A stretch of DNA of 64,000 nt from Rhizobium leguminosarum bv. trifolii WSM2297 (GTDB taxonomy: Bacteria; Pseudomonadota; Alphaproteobacteria; Rhizobiales; Rhizobiaceae), in the NCBI RefSeq assembly GCF_000271845.1, contig NZ_JH719395.1, positions 1,608,146 to 1,672,145 of the forward strand. Reading direction: 5' to 3'. Numbering within the stretch: the stretch's first letter is position 1; every line of letters starts with the position of its first letter. A program made the translations under genes and the position numbers. A model generated the notes under the pieces. The model made no database searches and was not told the DNA's origin. It worked only from the letters and a program-made list of their open reading frames with translations. Positions 1 through 9,011 of this stretch are shown piece after piece.

Positions 1-896
1 GCCGAGCAGACTAAGGTGCCGGCAGGGCGCTGGCGGGGTATCGCTTGCGTGTGCTCGATGGAACGTCGATCTGCCACCCGGGCGCTGACCGCACGACATG
101 GCGGTTGCATGTCGGCTACGACCTGGCAACGGCTCAAGTCGATCAGCTTGAGTTGACCGACATCCATGGTGCCGAGAACCTTCAGCGCCTCACCTACGCA
201 CCCGGTAATATCGTGCTGGCCGATCGCTACTATGCAAGACCGCGCGATCTGCGGCCGGTGATCGACGCCGGCGCAGACTTCATCGTGCGAACCGGCTGGA
301 ATTCGTTGCGTCTGCTGCAGCCGAATGGCGATCCCTTTGATTTGTTTGCCGCGCTCGCTGCTCAGCAAGAACAGGAAAGTGAACTCAAGGTTCGTATCCA
401 CGAAGGCGTGAAGGCGGCGACGCCACTGGTCCTGCGCCTGGTTATCCGGCGCAAGGATCCGCAACAGGTGGAAGCCGAGCACAAACGCCTGCTCAAGGAC
501 GCCAGCAAGCGCGGCAAACAACCCGATCCGCGCAGTCTGGAGGCGGCGAAGTACATTCTGCTGCTGACCTCGCTGCCGGCCACCTTCCCGCCGACAGATA
601 TTCTCACCCTTTATCGCTTCCGTTGGCAAATCGAGCTGGCGTTCAAACGCTTCAAGAGCCTGGCCGGTCTCGACAGCTTGCCGGCCAAGAAGCCAGAACT
701 GGCGCAGGCTTGGCTCTACGCCAGACTGATCGTGGCCATCATCGCCGAACAGATTGCCGGGCAAGTCCCGGACTCTCCCCCCTCTGGATACGCCAATCCC
801 ACAGGCAAGCCCGTCACGCTGGCGTCTCATGAAGATCGCCCTGAGCACCATTCACGCCGCCATCCGCGGATCGCTGCTGTGGCAGGCCGTCTGTAA
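1..896 (+). pseudogene. IS4-family transposase, frameshifted and 5'-truncated by the window
   Basis: The reading frame entering the window (AEQTKVPAGRW) matches residues in the intact copy at 46305-47501. One G of the run after GGGCGCTG is missing near position 33, so the frame is lost. The rest of the enzyme is read in another frame, from about 45 to the stop at 896. The downstream part keeps the DDE-type landmarks LDGTSICHPG and LADRYYARP and the IS4 signature Y-x2-R-x3-E-x6-K in YRFRWQIELAFKRFK. The deletion should inactivate the protein unless it is a sequencing error. Copy 2 has the extra G and reads through, so it could in principle supply transposase in trans. Confidence 0.85.
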
Positions 897-992
897 TCTC
901 GTCACCCGAAGTCGGCGCCACCTCTGTGAGCCGCCACGCCGACGTCGAAAACAATGCGATTATCTGAATGCCCGCCTAACCTAGCGCATATG
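1..992 (+). mobile_element. IS4-family insertion sequence, copy 1 (left part outside window)
   Basis: This is the 3' part of an insertion sequence that is present a second time, complete and in the opposite orientation, at 46209-47557. The right terminal repeat cctaacctagcgcatatg lies at 975-992 and is identical to the ends of copy 2. It is followed at 993-1003 by agggttagggt, the same 11 bp that flank copy 2 on both sides. The two copies are very similar but not identical: a one-base deletion near 33, a three-base deletion near 581 and several single-base differences. The left end lies outside the window, so duplication of the target cannot be confirmed for this copy. Confidence 0.9.
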
Positions 993-1003
993 AGGGTTAG
1001 GGT
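993..1003 (+). repeat. IS target-site repeat flanking copy 1
   Basis: The sequence agggttagggt directly follows the terminal repeat. It matches the 11-bp direct repeats bordering copy 2 and the tail of the intergenic palindromic repeat seen intact near 6292-6302. It is therefore probably one half of a target duplication. Confidence 0.7.
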
Positions 1004-1037
1004 GAGGGGCAGCTCTCTGGCTCATCGAACCGAAACC

Positions 1038-3170
1038 TCACCCCTCCAGCTCCACAATCGCACAGCCATACCCCCCAAGCTCCAGCCTCCCCATCACCCT
1101 CTTCTCACCATCCAGCAAATCCCGCCCGGCCGGCACGCCGCCGATTGTCGCCGGCTGATCGGTATAGTTCTGCACGAAGAGCAGCCGCCGCTCGGTATTC
1201 ATTCGCATCGTTACCTCAACACCCTCGGGCAGGCCGCCGACCAGTGGCTCGATGCCGGCTGAGGCAAACAGGCGTTCGGTCAGCGCCTCGGTCAGATCGG
1301 GCGTCAAATAGGTGCCGAGATAGACCACCTGGCCTTTGCCGACCTTGCGGGAGGTCGCCATCGGCTGGCCTTCGGCATAGCGGTTGGACCAGGCGGCGAT
1401 GACTTCGACGTCGGGGTCGATGGTGAGGTTTTCATAGAAGTGGCCGCCGACCATTTCGCGGTTGCCGATCTTGAAGCGGCGCTGGCGGCGGTTGCTTTCG
1501 GCCGGCTTGTTCGGCGGGATGACCAGGCCGCCGGAGCGCTCCATCACATCGAACAGGCCGTTGGCGCCGGGGGCTGCGAGACGGCCGAAATCTTCGACGC
1601 GCACGCCGGTCAGTTTCGAAAGTGCGGTGCCCGGCGCGGTCTCGCGGATGACGTGGTTGTCTTGCGTGCGGGTGCCGGTGCGGGCGCCGATGACGACTGT
1701 GCCGCCGGATGCGGCGAAAGCTTTGAGCTTGGCCGTCCATTCGTCCTTCCACATCACCCAATGGGGGATATAGAAGAGCTTCAGCCTGGAAAGATCGTCC
1801 TCGGGATGGATGAAGCCGCAGGCGATGCCGCGATCAAAGCAATATTGGTGCAGCAGGATCGCATCGTCCTGCGGGCTCGGCAGACCGATCGGATAGGTCT
1901 TGTGGGCTTCCTGATTGTCGAAGTCGGAGCCGGCGATGCCGACATCCATGCGCACATAGGTGCCGAGGATCTTCGGCTGCAGCGCCGTCATCTCGGTCGC
2001 AAAGCGCGTGGCCTCCTCATAGCGATGGCGGCCGATATCGTCATGGTCGATGATGCCCATCCAGTAGATCTCGGCGCCGAAATGGGCCGGCCGCCAGCGG
2101 AAGAACATCAGGCCGTCAGCGCCGTGGGCAACGGAGGAGAGCGCCATGCGGCGCAGCTCGCCCGGCTCCGGCGTCAGCGTGCAGAAGCCCGGCTGGCTGC
2201 CGAAGCCCGATTGCTGCTCGGGCACGATGTAATTGCCGGAAAAGCCGCGGCAGATATCGAGGTGCAGCGCCTGCACCTTGGCGTGGTTGCCGAGCCGCAT
2301 GAACTCGTCATAGAGCATCGGATAGATGTCATAGCCGACGAAATCGAGATCCTTGCTGAACTGGCCGCGGAAATCGATATCCCTCAAGCCGCCGAGATTG
2401 TGGAAGACGAACCAGGACGGTTTGACGGCGCGCAGGATCTCGACCTGGTCGTGCTGGAAACGCGCCGTCGAGAAGGCCAGGAAGCGGTGGTAATCCTGCA
2501 GATGGCCAGGGCTTGGGAAGGTCGGGCCGAACTCGATCGGCAGCACCACCTGGTCGAAGCTGTCATAGGCCGTCGCCCAGAAATCGCCGCCCCAGGCGGT
2601 GTTGAGCTTTGATATCTCGCGGTATCTGTCGGCGAGGAAGGCTTGGAATTCGGTGAGCGTCGCCTGGGAAAAACTCTCCGGCATGCTGGTGTTCAGTTCG
2701 TTGTCGGTCTGCCAGCCGACGACGAAGGGATTGTCGCGATAGTGCTCGGCCATAGCCTGGGTGATGCGCTTGCTGTGCTCGCGGAAGACCGGGCTTGCCG
2801 TGTCGCAGTGCTGGCGCGAGCCGTGGCTCATCGGCCGGCCCTTGCCGTCGACCCTTAAAATCTCGGGGTGCGCGGATGTCAGCCAGCGCGGCGGTGTCGC
2901 CGTCGGCGTGCACATGATGGTGTCGATGCCGTGGCGCCCGAGGATTGATATGGCGCGGTCGAACAGGTCGAAGTCGAAGGTGCCGAGCTTCGGCTCGAGA
3001 ATGTGCCAGGCGAATTCGGCCATTCTGACGACGTTGAAGCCGGCTTTGGCCATGCGCTCGGCGTCGCGCTCCCAATAGCTTTCATCGACATGTTCGGGAT
3101 AGTGCGGCGCACCGACGAGGAAGCGGTCGGTCTTGACGGTGTTCCATACGGAGAGGGTCTTGTCGGACAC
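1038..3170 (-). CDS. beta-galactosidase, glycoside hydrolase family 42
   Basis: A 710-residue cytoplasmic glycosidase that should release galactose (or a related sugar) from short beta-galactosides brought in by the neighbouring ABC transporter. The N-terminal TIM barrel has the GH42 start (PHYPEHVDESYWERD). The acid/base glutamate is in WQTDNELN (about E158) and the nucleophile glutamate in IVPEQQSG (about E318). Later segments fit the trimerisation and C-terminal domains, and total length is normal for GH42. The start is GTG, supported by AAGGAAAG just upstream; there is no better ATG. It is the last gene of the operon, 12 bp after the ATPase gene. Exact substrate is not readable from sequence; arabinosides are an alternative. 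Confidence 0.88.
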   Translation of the reverse strand: MSDKTLSVWNTVKTDRFLVGAPHYPEHVDESYWERDAERMAKAGFNVVRMAEFAWHILEPKLGTFDFDLFDRAISILGRHGIDTIMCTPTATPPRWLTSAHPEILRVDGKGRPMSHGSRQHCDTASPVFREHSKRITQAMAEHYRDNPFVVGWQTDNELNTSMPESFSQATLTEFQAFLADRYREISKLNTAWGGDFWATAYDSFDQVVLPIEFGPTFPSPGHLQDYHRFLAFSTARFQHDQVEILRAVKPSWFVFHNLGGLRDIDFRGQFSKDLDFVGYDIYPMLYDEFMRLGNHAKVQALHLDICRGFSGNYIVPEQQSGFGSQPGFCTLTPEPGELRRMALSSVAHGADGLMFFRWRPAHFGAEIYWMGIIDHDDIGRHRYEEATRFATEMTALQPKILGTYVRMDVGIAGSDFDNQEAHKTYPIGLPSPQDDAILLHQYCFDRGIACGFIHPEDDLSRLKLFYIPHWVMWKDEWTAKLKAFAASGGTVVIGARTGTRTQDNHVIRETAPGTALSKLTGVRVEDFGRLAAPGANGLFDVMERSGGLVIPPNKPAESNRRQRRFKIGNREMVGGHFYENLTIDPDVEVIAAWSNRYAEGQPMATSRKVGKGQVVYLGTYLTPDLTEALTERLFASAGIEPLVGGLPEGVEVTMRMNTERRLLFVQNYTDQPATIGGVPAGRDLLDGEKRVMGRLELGGYGCAIVELEG

Positions 3171-3182
3171 GGATGTCTTTCC

Positions 3183-4328
3183 TTATCTGTCGAGAATGGT
3201 CTTGCGGGCGCTGATCGTGCGGCCGCCTTCGGATGAAAAGAGATAGAGTTCGCGGGCGTCGAGCTTCAGCGCGACGTTCTGCTCGGCGGCAAAGGGCGCG
3301 ACGTAGGAGAGCTGCGCCGTGATGTTGCCGGTGCCGCTCTCCGAGGCGATGGTGCGGAGATTGCCGGCATCGACATAAAGGATGGTTTCGCGGCCGAGAT
3401 GCTCGACCAGCCGGATCTGGCCGTGGATCGCCCCGCCCTCGCCGCCATCGGCGACCATCGAGATCGCCTCCGGCCGGACGCCGAGCGTGAGATCGCTGCC
3501 TTTCGGCAGCGCCGTCGCCGCCGCCAGCTCGACCGTTACCGGCACGAGGCCCGGTGCGGAGACGGTGACGTTGCGGCCGGAAACCTCGTCGACGGTGACG
3601 CCGAGGAAATTCATTCTGGGTGCACCGAGGAAGCCGGAGACGAAGAGATTGTCGGGGTTGCGGTAGAGCTCCAGCGGCGAGCCGACCTGCTCGATGATGC
3701 CCTGGTTCAACACGACGATCCGGCTTGCCATGGTCATCGCCTCCACCTGATCGTGGGTGACATAGACCATGGTGGCGCCGAGTTCGGCATGCAGGCTGCT
3801 CAATTCGACGCGCATCTGGGTGCGGAGCGCCGCATCGAGGTTCGACAGCGGCTCATCGAACAGGAAGACCTCGGGCGAGCGGGTGATCGCCCGGCCGATC
3901 GCCACGCGCTGCCGCTGGCCGCCGGAAAGCTGTTTCGGCCGTTTATCCAGCTGGTCGGTGATCCTGAGGATTTTGGCGGCGCGCGCCACGGCGGCCTCGA
4001 TTTCGGCCTTCGGGCGTTTCGCCATCCTGAGGCCGAAGCCCATATTCTCGGCCACCGTCATATGCGGATAGAGCGCATAGGATTGGAAGACCATGGCAAT
4101 ACCACGATCGCCCGGCTCCTGCTTGCTGACATCACGGCCGTTGATCAGGATCTGGCCGGAGGAAATCGCCTCCAGGCCGGCGATCGACTTCAACAGCGTG
4201 GACTTGCCGCAGCCCGACGGCCCGACCATGACGATGAACTCGCCTTGCGCCACGGAAAGATCGATACCGCGCAGCGCATGATAGGCGCCGTAATTCTTGT
4301 TGATATCTAGGAGTTCGAGACTGGTCAT
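3183..4328 (-). CDS. sugar ABC transporter ATP-binding protein (MalK/UgpC type)
   Basis: A 381-residue ATPase subunit of a CUT1 carbohydrate importer. The nucleotide-binding domain (about 1-235) shows Walker A GPSGCGKST, Q-loop FQSYALYPHM, signature LSGGQRQRV, Walker B FLFDEPLSNLD and the switch histidine in VTHDQVEAMT. The C-terminal 140 residues form the OB-fold regulatory domain typical of MalK/UgpC proteins. It powers the permeases at 4366-6101, with a 37-bp gap to them and 12 bp to the GH42 gene, so all are probably co-transcribed. ATG start follows a purine-rich AGAGAGGG. Confidence 0.93.
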   Translation of the reverse strand: MTSLELLDINKNYGAYHALRGIDLSVAQGEFIVMVGPSGCGKSTLLKSIAGLEAISSGQILINGRDVSKQEPGDRGIAMVFQSYALYPHMTVAENMGFGLRMAKRPKAEIEAAVARAAKILRITDQLDKRPKQLSGGQRQRVAIGRAITRSPEVFLFDEPLSNLDAALRTQMRVELSSLHAELGATMVYVTHDQVEAMTMASRIVVLNQGIIEQVGSPLELYRNPDNLFVSGFLGAPRMNFLGVTVDEVSGRNVTVSAPGLVPVTVELAAATALPKGSDLTLGVRPEAISMVADGGEGGAIHGQIRLVEHLGRETILYVDAGNLRTIASESGTGNITAQLSYVAPFAAEQNVALKLDARELYLFSSEGGRTISARKTILDR

Positions 4329-4365
4329 ATCGCGGCCCTCTCTTGTTGAAACTGAAGACGCTCGC

Positions 4366-5217
4366 TCATCCCTTCACCGCGCCCATGGTCAGGCCGGCGA
4401 TGAAGTGACGCTGCATCAGGAAGAACATCACGACCGGCGGCACGGCGACGACGATGGTGCCTGCTGAAATCAGGTTCCAGGCCGAGACCCATTCGCCGCG
4501 CAGATTGGCAAGGCCCGCCGTCACCGGCTTGACGCTGTCGCTGACGGTCAGCACCACGGCCCAGAAATAATCGTTCCAGATGAAGGTGAAGATCAGGATG
4601 GCAAGGGCTGCCAGCGCCGGCCGCACCAGCGGGATCGCCACATGGATGAGCGTCTGAAACGGCGACGCCCCCTCGGCGCGGGCAGCCTGGAACAGTTCGT
4701 CCGGAAGGGCGGCGATGAAATTGCGCATGAACAGCGTCGCAAAGCCGGTCTGGAAGGCGACGTGGAAGATGATCAGCGCCGCCGTGGTGTCGATCAGGTC
4801 GAGCTGCACCATCAGGTCGCGCACCGGGATCATCATGATCTGATGCGGCAGGAAATTGCCGCCGACGAACAGCGCGAAGATCAGCATATTGCCGGGAAAG
4901 CGGTAGCGCGACAGCACGTAGCCGGCGAGCGTCGAGAGCGCCAGCACGCCGATCACCGAGGGGATGGTGATGATCAGGCTGTTGAGGAAGTAGCGGGCCA
5001 TCGGCGTCTGGGTGAAGACATCGGTGTAATTGTCGATGACGCCGATGCCGGTCGGCCAGCCCCACAGATTGCCGCCCATGACATCCTCGGTCGAGCGGAA
5101 GGAGGTGAGGATGATCGCAAACAGCGGGCAGAGCCAGAGCAACAGCACGATGACGACGGCAAGCACATAGAGGCGGCGCTGCCAGACGGCGGCTTCGGGA
5201 ATGGGACGAGGATACAT
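4366..5217 (-). CDS. sugar ABC transporter permease (MalG type)
   Basis: A 283-residue inner-membrane permease with about six membrane helices and the coupling motif of binding-protein-dependent permeases in the last cytoplasmic loop (AARAEGASPFQTLIHVAIPL). The start MYPRPIPEAA was chosen because its ATG overlaps the stop of the upstream permease as TGATG, implying translational coupling. The frame stays open much further upstream, but that stretch lies under the other permease and has no membrane-protein character. Forms the translocation pore with the 5217-6101 product. Confidence 0.92.
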   Translation of the reverse strand: MYPRPIPEAAVWQRRLYVLAVVIVLLLWLCPLFAIILTSFRSTEDVMGGNLWGWPTGIGVIDNYTDVFTQTPMARYFLNSLIITIPSVIGVLALSTLAGYVLSRYRFPGNMLIFALFVGGNFLPHQIMMIPVRDLMVQLDLIDTTAALIIFHVAFQTGFATLFMRNFIAALPDELFQAARAEGASPFQTLIHVAIPLVRPALAALAILIFTFIWNDYFWAVVLTVSDSVKPVTAGLANLRGEWVSAWNLISAGTIVVAVPPVVMFFLMQRHFIAGLTMGAVKG

Positions 5218-6101
5218 CAGCCTCCCCTTTCTTCGCTGCGGATGATGTGGCTGAGATACCAGGCGATGAAGACGGCCATGATCACGAAGAGCACCGAGGC
5301 GATCGCCGCGCCGTAACCGAAGCGGTAGGAGAAGATCGACTGCTCGTACATCTGGTAGGCGAGCACCGAGGACGAGCCGAACGGCCCGCCCGATGTCATC
5401 ACCGACACCATGTCGAAGGAGCGCAGCGCACCGACGACGGTAACGGCAATGGCGATGAAGGTGACCTGCGTCAGCTGCGGCAGCACGATGTGCCACAGCA
5501 TGTTCCAGCCCCGTGCGCCATCGACGCGGCCGGCGCCGATCAGCTCTTCGCTCAAATTGTTGAGGCCGGCGAGATAGAGCACCATGCAGAAGGTGATCTG
5601 CGGCCAGAGCGCGGCAATGACGATGGCGAAGGTGACGAAATGTTCGTCGGACAGCACCGCCGGCGCCGTCGCCCCGAAGGCCCGGAAGATCAGCGCCAGC
5701 AGCCCGAATTCCGGCGTATACACCCAGGTGAAGACGACACCGACCGTCACCGAGGCGAGCACCAGCGGAATGAAGAACAGCGACTTCAAAAAGCGCATGC
5801 CGCGGATTTTCTGATTGACCAAGAGCGCGATGGCGAGCCCGATCGGCGGGGCGGCCATGAACATCACCAGCCAGATCAGGTTGTTTTTCAGCGACACGTA
5901 GAATTGCGGATCGTTGTAGAGCTCGACGTAATTGCCAAGCCCGATCCAGACCATCGGCCCGAAACCGTCCCACTCGTGAAAACTGATCCAGACGCTGCGC
6001 ACCGCCGACAGCAGGATGACGGTGAAGAAGAGCAGGATCGCCGGCGCGATCAGCAAAACCGGGGTCAGCCACCAACGCTGGCGGCGCCATAATGTCTGCA
6101 T
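5217..6101 (-). CDS. sugar ABC transporter permease (MalF type)
   Basis: A 294-residue inner-membrane permease. An N-terminal basic segment is followed by a helix near residues 13-35 and five further hydrophobic helices. The EAA-like coupling loop is seen in IGAGRVDGARGWNMLWHIVLPQ. It pairs with the MalG-type permease that overlaps its stop codon by one base. A 226-bp gap holding a palindromic repeat separates it from the binding-protein gene upstream; such a hairpin often stabilises the upstream mRNA so that the binding protein is made in excess. Confidence 0.92.
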   Translation of the reverse strand: MQTLWRRQRWWLTPVLLIAPAILLFFTVILLSAVRSVWISFHEWDGFGPMVWIGLGNYVELYNDPQFYVSLKNNLIWLVMFMAAPPIGLAIALLVNQKIRGMRFLKSLFFIPLVLASVTVGVVFTWVYTPEFGLLALIFRAFGATAPAVLSDEHFVTFAIVIAALWPQITFCMVLYLAGLNNLSEELIGAGRVDGARGWNMLWHIVLPQLTQVTFIAIAVTVVGALRSFDMVSVMTSGGPFGSSSVLAYQMYEQSIFSYRFGYGAAIASVLFVIMAVFIAWYLSHIIRSEERGG

Positions 6102-6141
6102 GTCCAGAACCTCATTTAGGACAAGGCAAGCGGCGAAGCCT

Positions 6142-6310
6142 GCCCCTCATCCGGCTGCCCGTGTCGGGCTGCCCCTCATCCGGCTGCCGCCACCTTCTCC
6201 CCGTAAACGGGGCGAAGGGGAAATGCCGCAACCTCTCCGTCCCTCGCCAACGTCGCGCAGGGCACGTCCCCTCTCCCCGCAAGCGGGGAGAGGGTTAGGG
6301 TGAGAGGCAG
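6142..6310. repeat. RIME-like palindromic intergenic repeat
   Basis: Two strong palindromes (cttctccccgtaaacggggcgaagg and ctctccccgcaagcggggagag) are joined by a conserved spacer ending in gggttagggtgagaggc. The block matches 46066-46208 closely. The first 19 bases (tgcccctcatccggctgcc) are present twice, at about 6140 and 6170, a small internal duplication. This fits the Rhizobium intergenic mosaic element (RIME) family. It sits between the binding-protein and permease genes of one operon. Confidence 0.75.
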
Positions 6311-6327
6311 CCTCAAGGCGCCTTGGC

Positions 6328-7602
6328 TCAAATCTTGTAAATCCGCTTGCGCGTGCCCTCGAGCCGGGTGAGGATCGCCTTGCGCCGGTCGGGCTTGGCC
6401 ATGAATTCCTGGAAGCCGACCAGGCCGGCCTGGGCCATATCCGGGTCGCTGTCGCGGTCGTAATATTGCGAGGTGCCCTGCACCGTCTTCATCGTCTCCA
6501 CGGCGATATTGACGAGCGGATCCTTGCTCGGCGGCAGGTCGTTGCGCGGCGGCACGTTGCCGCCCGGCTCCAGATAGGTGGCCAGGTTTTCCGGCCGATA
6601 GAAATAGGCGAGGAATTCGCGGGCGCCCTGCTTGTTCTTCGCCTTGGCGGGAATGTGGATCGAATTGACCGAGAACTCCTCGAAGTGGCCGACCTTGGAA
6701 TCGAGCACCGGGAACGTCGCGTAGCCAAGCTGCGGCAGGTCCGCTTCGGTGAAGGCCGAGCGCAGAAAGGCGCCGAGGTTCATCATGCCGGCCTTCTTCT
6801 GCGCCAGCAGCGCTGCGGCCTCCTGCCAGCCGAAGGAGGTGTGGTTCGGCGTGAAGAAGCCCTTTGATATCATCGCTTCCCACTGGTCGAAGACGGGGGT
6901 GAGCGCCGGATCGAGATAGCTCATCTCGCCGTTCATCAGCGCCAAATGTTTGTCGAGGCCATTGATGCGCAGATTCATCTGGTCGAACCAGCCGGCCGCC
7001 GGCCACAATTCCTTGGTGCCCATCGCAACCGGGGTGATGCCGGCGGCCTTGCACTTGTCGCCATAGGCCATGAACTCCTCGGCCGTTTTCGGCACGGTCA
7101 GGCCATGCTGCTCGAACACGTCCTTGCGGTAGAACATGCCCCAGAGCGTGCCGCCTGTGGGAAGCCCGTACTGCTTGCCGTCTTCGGTGACGGCGCCGGC
7201 CGTCGCCCCCAGCACGTCCTTGTATTTTTCCTTCTCGAAGAGATCGGAGATATCGTCGAACAGGCCGCGCTTGACGAAGGCGCGCATGCGGTTGCCTGAG
7301 AACCAGGAGCAGACATCGGGGGCGCCGGCGACGAGATAGTTGCGGATCGCCGTCTTGTGGGCCTCGTGATCCATATTGTTGATGACGACATTGACGCCAG
7401 CTTCCTTGCTGAAGCCAGCCGCTATCGCCTTCAGCGCGTCGAGTGCGGCCGCATTGTTTTCGTCGGAGATCATCGTCACCTCCTGGGCCTGCGCGATCGC
7501 AGGAATGGGAAAGCTGCCGGTGACGGCTGCGGCAGAAACCAGGCCCGCGCCCTTCAGGAAGCGTCTGCGGGTGGTCGACGGAAATTGCTTCAAAAATGTC
7601 AT
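6328..7602 (-). CDS. extracellular solute-binding protein of sugar ABC transporter
   Basis: A 424-residue periplasmic binding protein of the CUT1 type, first gene of the galactoside-uptake operon. The N-terminus carries a twin-arginine export signal (TRRRFLKGAGLVSAAAV) ending in an AxA-like cleavage region near AIAQA, so it is probably exported folded. The body shows the two-lobe fold features of the SBP_bac family (FYRKDVFEQHGLTVPKTAEE; ELWPAAGWFDQMNL). ATG start preceded by GGGAGGA. It delivers the sugar to the permeases at 4366-6101. The hydrolase at the operon's end suggests a beta-galactoside ligand, by inference only. Confidence 0.9.
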   Translation of the reverse strand: MTFLKQFPSTTRRRFLKGAGLVSAAAVTGSFPIPAIAQAQEVTMISDENNAAALDALKAIAAGFSKEAGVNVVINNMDHEAHKTAIRNYLVAGAPDVCSWFSGNRMRAFVKRGLFDDISDLFEKEKYKDVLGATAGAVTEDGKQYGLPTGGTLWGMFYRKDVFEQHGLTVPKTAEEFMAYGDKCKAAGITPVAMGTKELWPAAGWFDQMNLRINGLDKHLALMNGEMSYLDPALTPVFDQWEAMISKGFFTPNHTSFGWQEAAALLAQKKAGMMNLGAFLRSAFTEADLPQLGYATFPVLDSKVGHFEEFSVNSIHIPAKAKNKQGAREFLAYFYRPENLATYLEPGGNVPPRNDLPPSKDPLVNIAVETMKTVQGTSQYYDRDSDPDMAQAGLVGFQEFMAKPDRRKAILTRLEGTRKRIYKI

Positions 7603-7769
7603 TGAATTCCTCCCAGTTGATCGATCGACATCTCCCGACCGCCGCCTCCTCCGTGAAACGACCGACCAGGTTTTCAGCGTTGCGATCCACCCGCAATTCC
7701 AGCGATAATCCGCTTGGCTGAGTTGATCGGCGGCCGAACTTATGCATAGATCTCAGCAGCCCGCAATAA

Positions 7770-7786
7770 TTAATTTACAAAATTAA
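7770..7786. promoter_or_regulatory. palindromic operator candidate for the ROK regulator
   Basis: TTAATTT-ACA-AAATTAA is a perfect 7+7 inverted repeat with a 3-base spacer in the AT-rich divergent region between the binding-protein gene and the ROK gene. ROK repressors such as NagC, Mlc and XylR bind AT-rich palindromes of this look. It ends 10 bases before the ROK start codon, so occupancy could also repress the regulator itself. Confidence 0.6.
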
Positions 7787-7796
7787 GGAATGCATC

Positions 7797-9011
7797 GTGA
7801 AGTTAAAAGGCGACCAGACCACGGCGAGAGCCATGAACCGACGCCTCATCCTCAACCTTCTCCGCCGTGAAGGGCCGAGGAGCCGCGCCGACATCGCCAC
7901 CGTCATCGGCCTGAGCCCGGCCGCCGTCACATTCGTCGTCACCGACCTTCTGGAGGAAGGCATCGTCGTCGAAGGCAAGACCGTGCCCGGCCTCACCGGC
8001 CGCCGGCCGATCCCGGTCGATATCAACTACGAACACGCGCTTGCAGTCGGCTTCAAGCTGATGGTGGATTCGGTGGAGTGCGTGGCGACCGACCTTGCCA
8101 CCAACCCGGTCGCCGCCATGCGGGTCAGCCTTGCCGGCCACGATCCTGACAAGGTCGCCGACCTCTTGGCCGGCACCGTGCCCGAACTGGTCAAACTCGC
8201 CGGCCGGCCCGACGCCAAGCTCGCCGGCATCGGCATCTCCATGCCCGGCGTCATCAATCACGAACAGACCGCCTGCGTGCGCAGCCACCGCTTCGGCTGG
8301 AACAACGTCCCCCTCGCCTCGCTGCTGGCTGCCCGCGTGCATGTGCCGGTCTGGCTGGAAGACGATACCAACGCCTATGCCATCGCCCAGCAGTTGTTCG
8401 GGCTCGGCCGCCAGCACCGCAACATGGCGGTGCTCGCTGTCGGCGTCGGCATCAGCTGCGCGCTGGTGATCGACGGCAAACTCTATCGCGGCGCCAATGG
8501 TGCTGCCGGCAAATTCGGCCATACGCTTTTTGAGGAAGGCGGCCGGCTCTGCGAATGCGGCAAACGCGGCTGTCTGATGGCCTATCACTCGGAACTGTCG
8601 ATGCTGCGCCGCTGGCGCGAAGCAACCGGCGGCGGCGAGGAACTCGGCCTCCCCGAACTCTGCGACGCCCTCGCCTCAGGCGACGCGACCGCCACCGCCC
8701 TCGTCGGAGATTCCGGCCGCGGCATCGGCACCGCCCTTGCCAATCTCGTCAACATCACCGACCCCGAAGTCATCGTCGCCGGCGGCGAAGCCGTCTCGCT
8801 CGGCGACCCCTTCCTGACGCCGCTCCGCGAAGCGCTCGCGGCCCGAACCTTCCGCACCGCCCCGCCGCTTTTGCCCGACTGGGAGGACAACTCCTGGGCC
8901 CGGGGCGCCGCCGCGCTGGTGACGCAGAAGATCTTCGACTTCGAATCATCGGGCGGGGTGACGGATATTGCGACTCTGGCAGGAGTTAGAGGCTCGACGT
9001 CGGCGGCTTGA
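7797..9011 (+). CDS. ROK-family transcriptional regulator
   Basis: A 404-residue regulator with an N-terminal winged helix (about 10-75: NRRLILNLLRREGPRSRADIA) and a C-terminal ROK sugar-kinase-like domain. The ROK zinc site CECGKRGCLMAY and the DDTNAYA sugar-site motif are present. Such proteins usually repress a neighbouring sugar operon until a sugar binds the ROK domain. It is transcribed divergently from the transporter/GH42 operon with the palindrome 7770-7786 between them. The start is GTG, preceded by AAGGA at the right distance; an ATG 7 bases upstream is out of frame. Confidence 0.9.
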   Translation: MKLKGDQTTARAMNRRLILNLLRREGPRSRADIATVIGLSPAAVTFVVTDLLEEGIVVEGKTVPGLTGRRPIPVDINYEHALAVGFKLMVDSVECVATDLATNPVAAMRVSLAGHDPDKVADLLAGTVPELVKLAGRPDAKLAGIGISMPGVINHEQTACVRSHRFGWNNVPLASLLAARVHVPVWLEDDTNAYAIAQQLFGLGRQHRNMAVLAVGVGISCALVIDGKLYRGANGAAGKFGHTLFEEGGRLCECGKRGCLMAYHSELSMLRRWREATGGGEELGLPELCDALASGDATATALVGDSGRGIGTALANLVNITDPEVIVAGGEAVSLGDPFLTPLREALAARTFRTAPPLLPDWEDNSWARGAAALVTQKIFDFESSGGVTDIATLAGVRGSTSAA

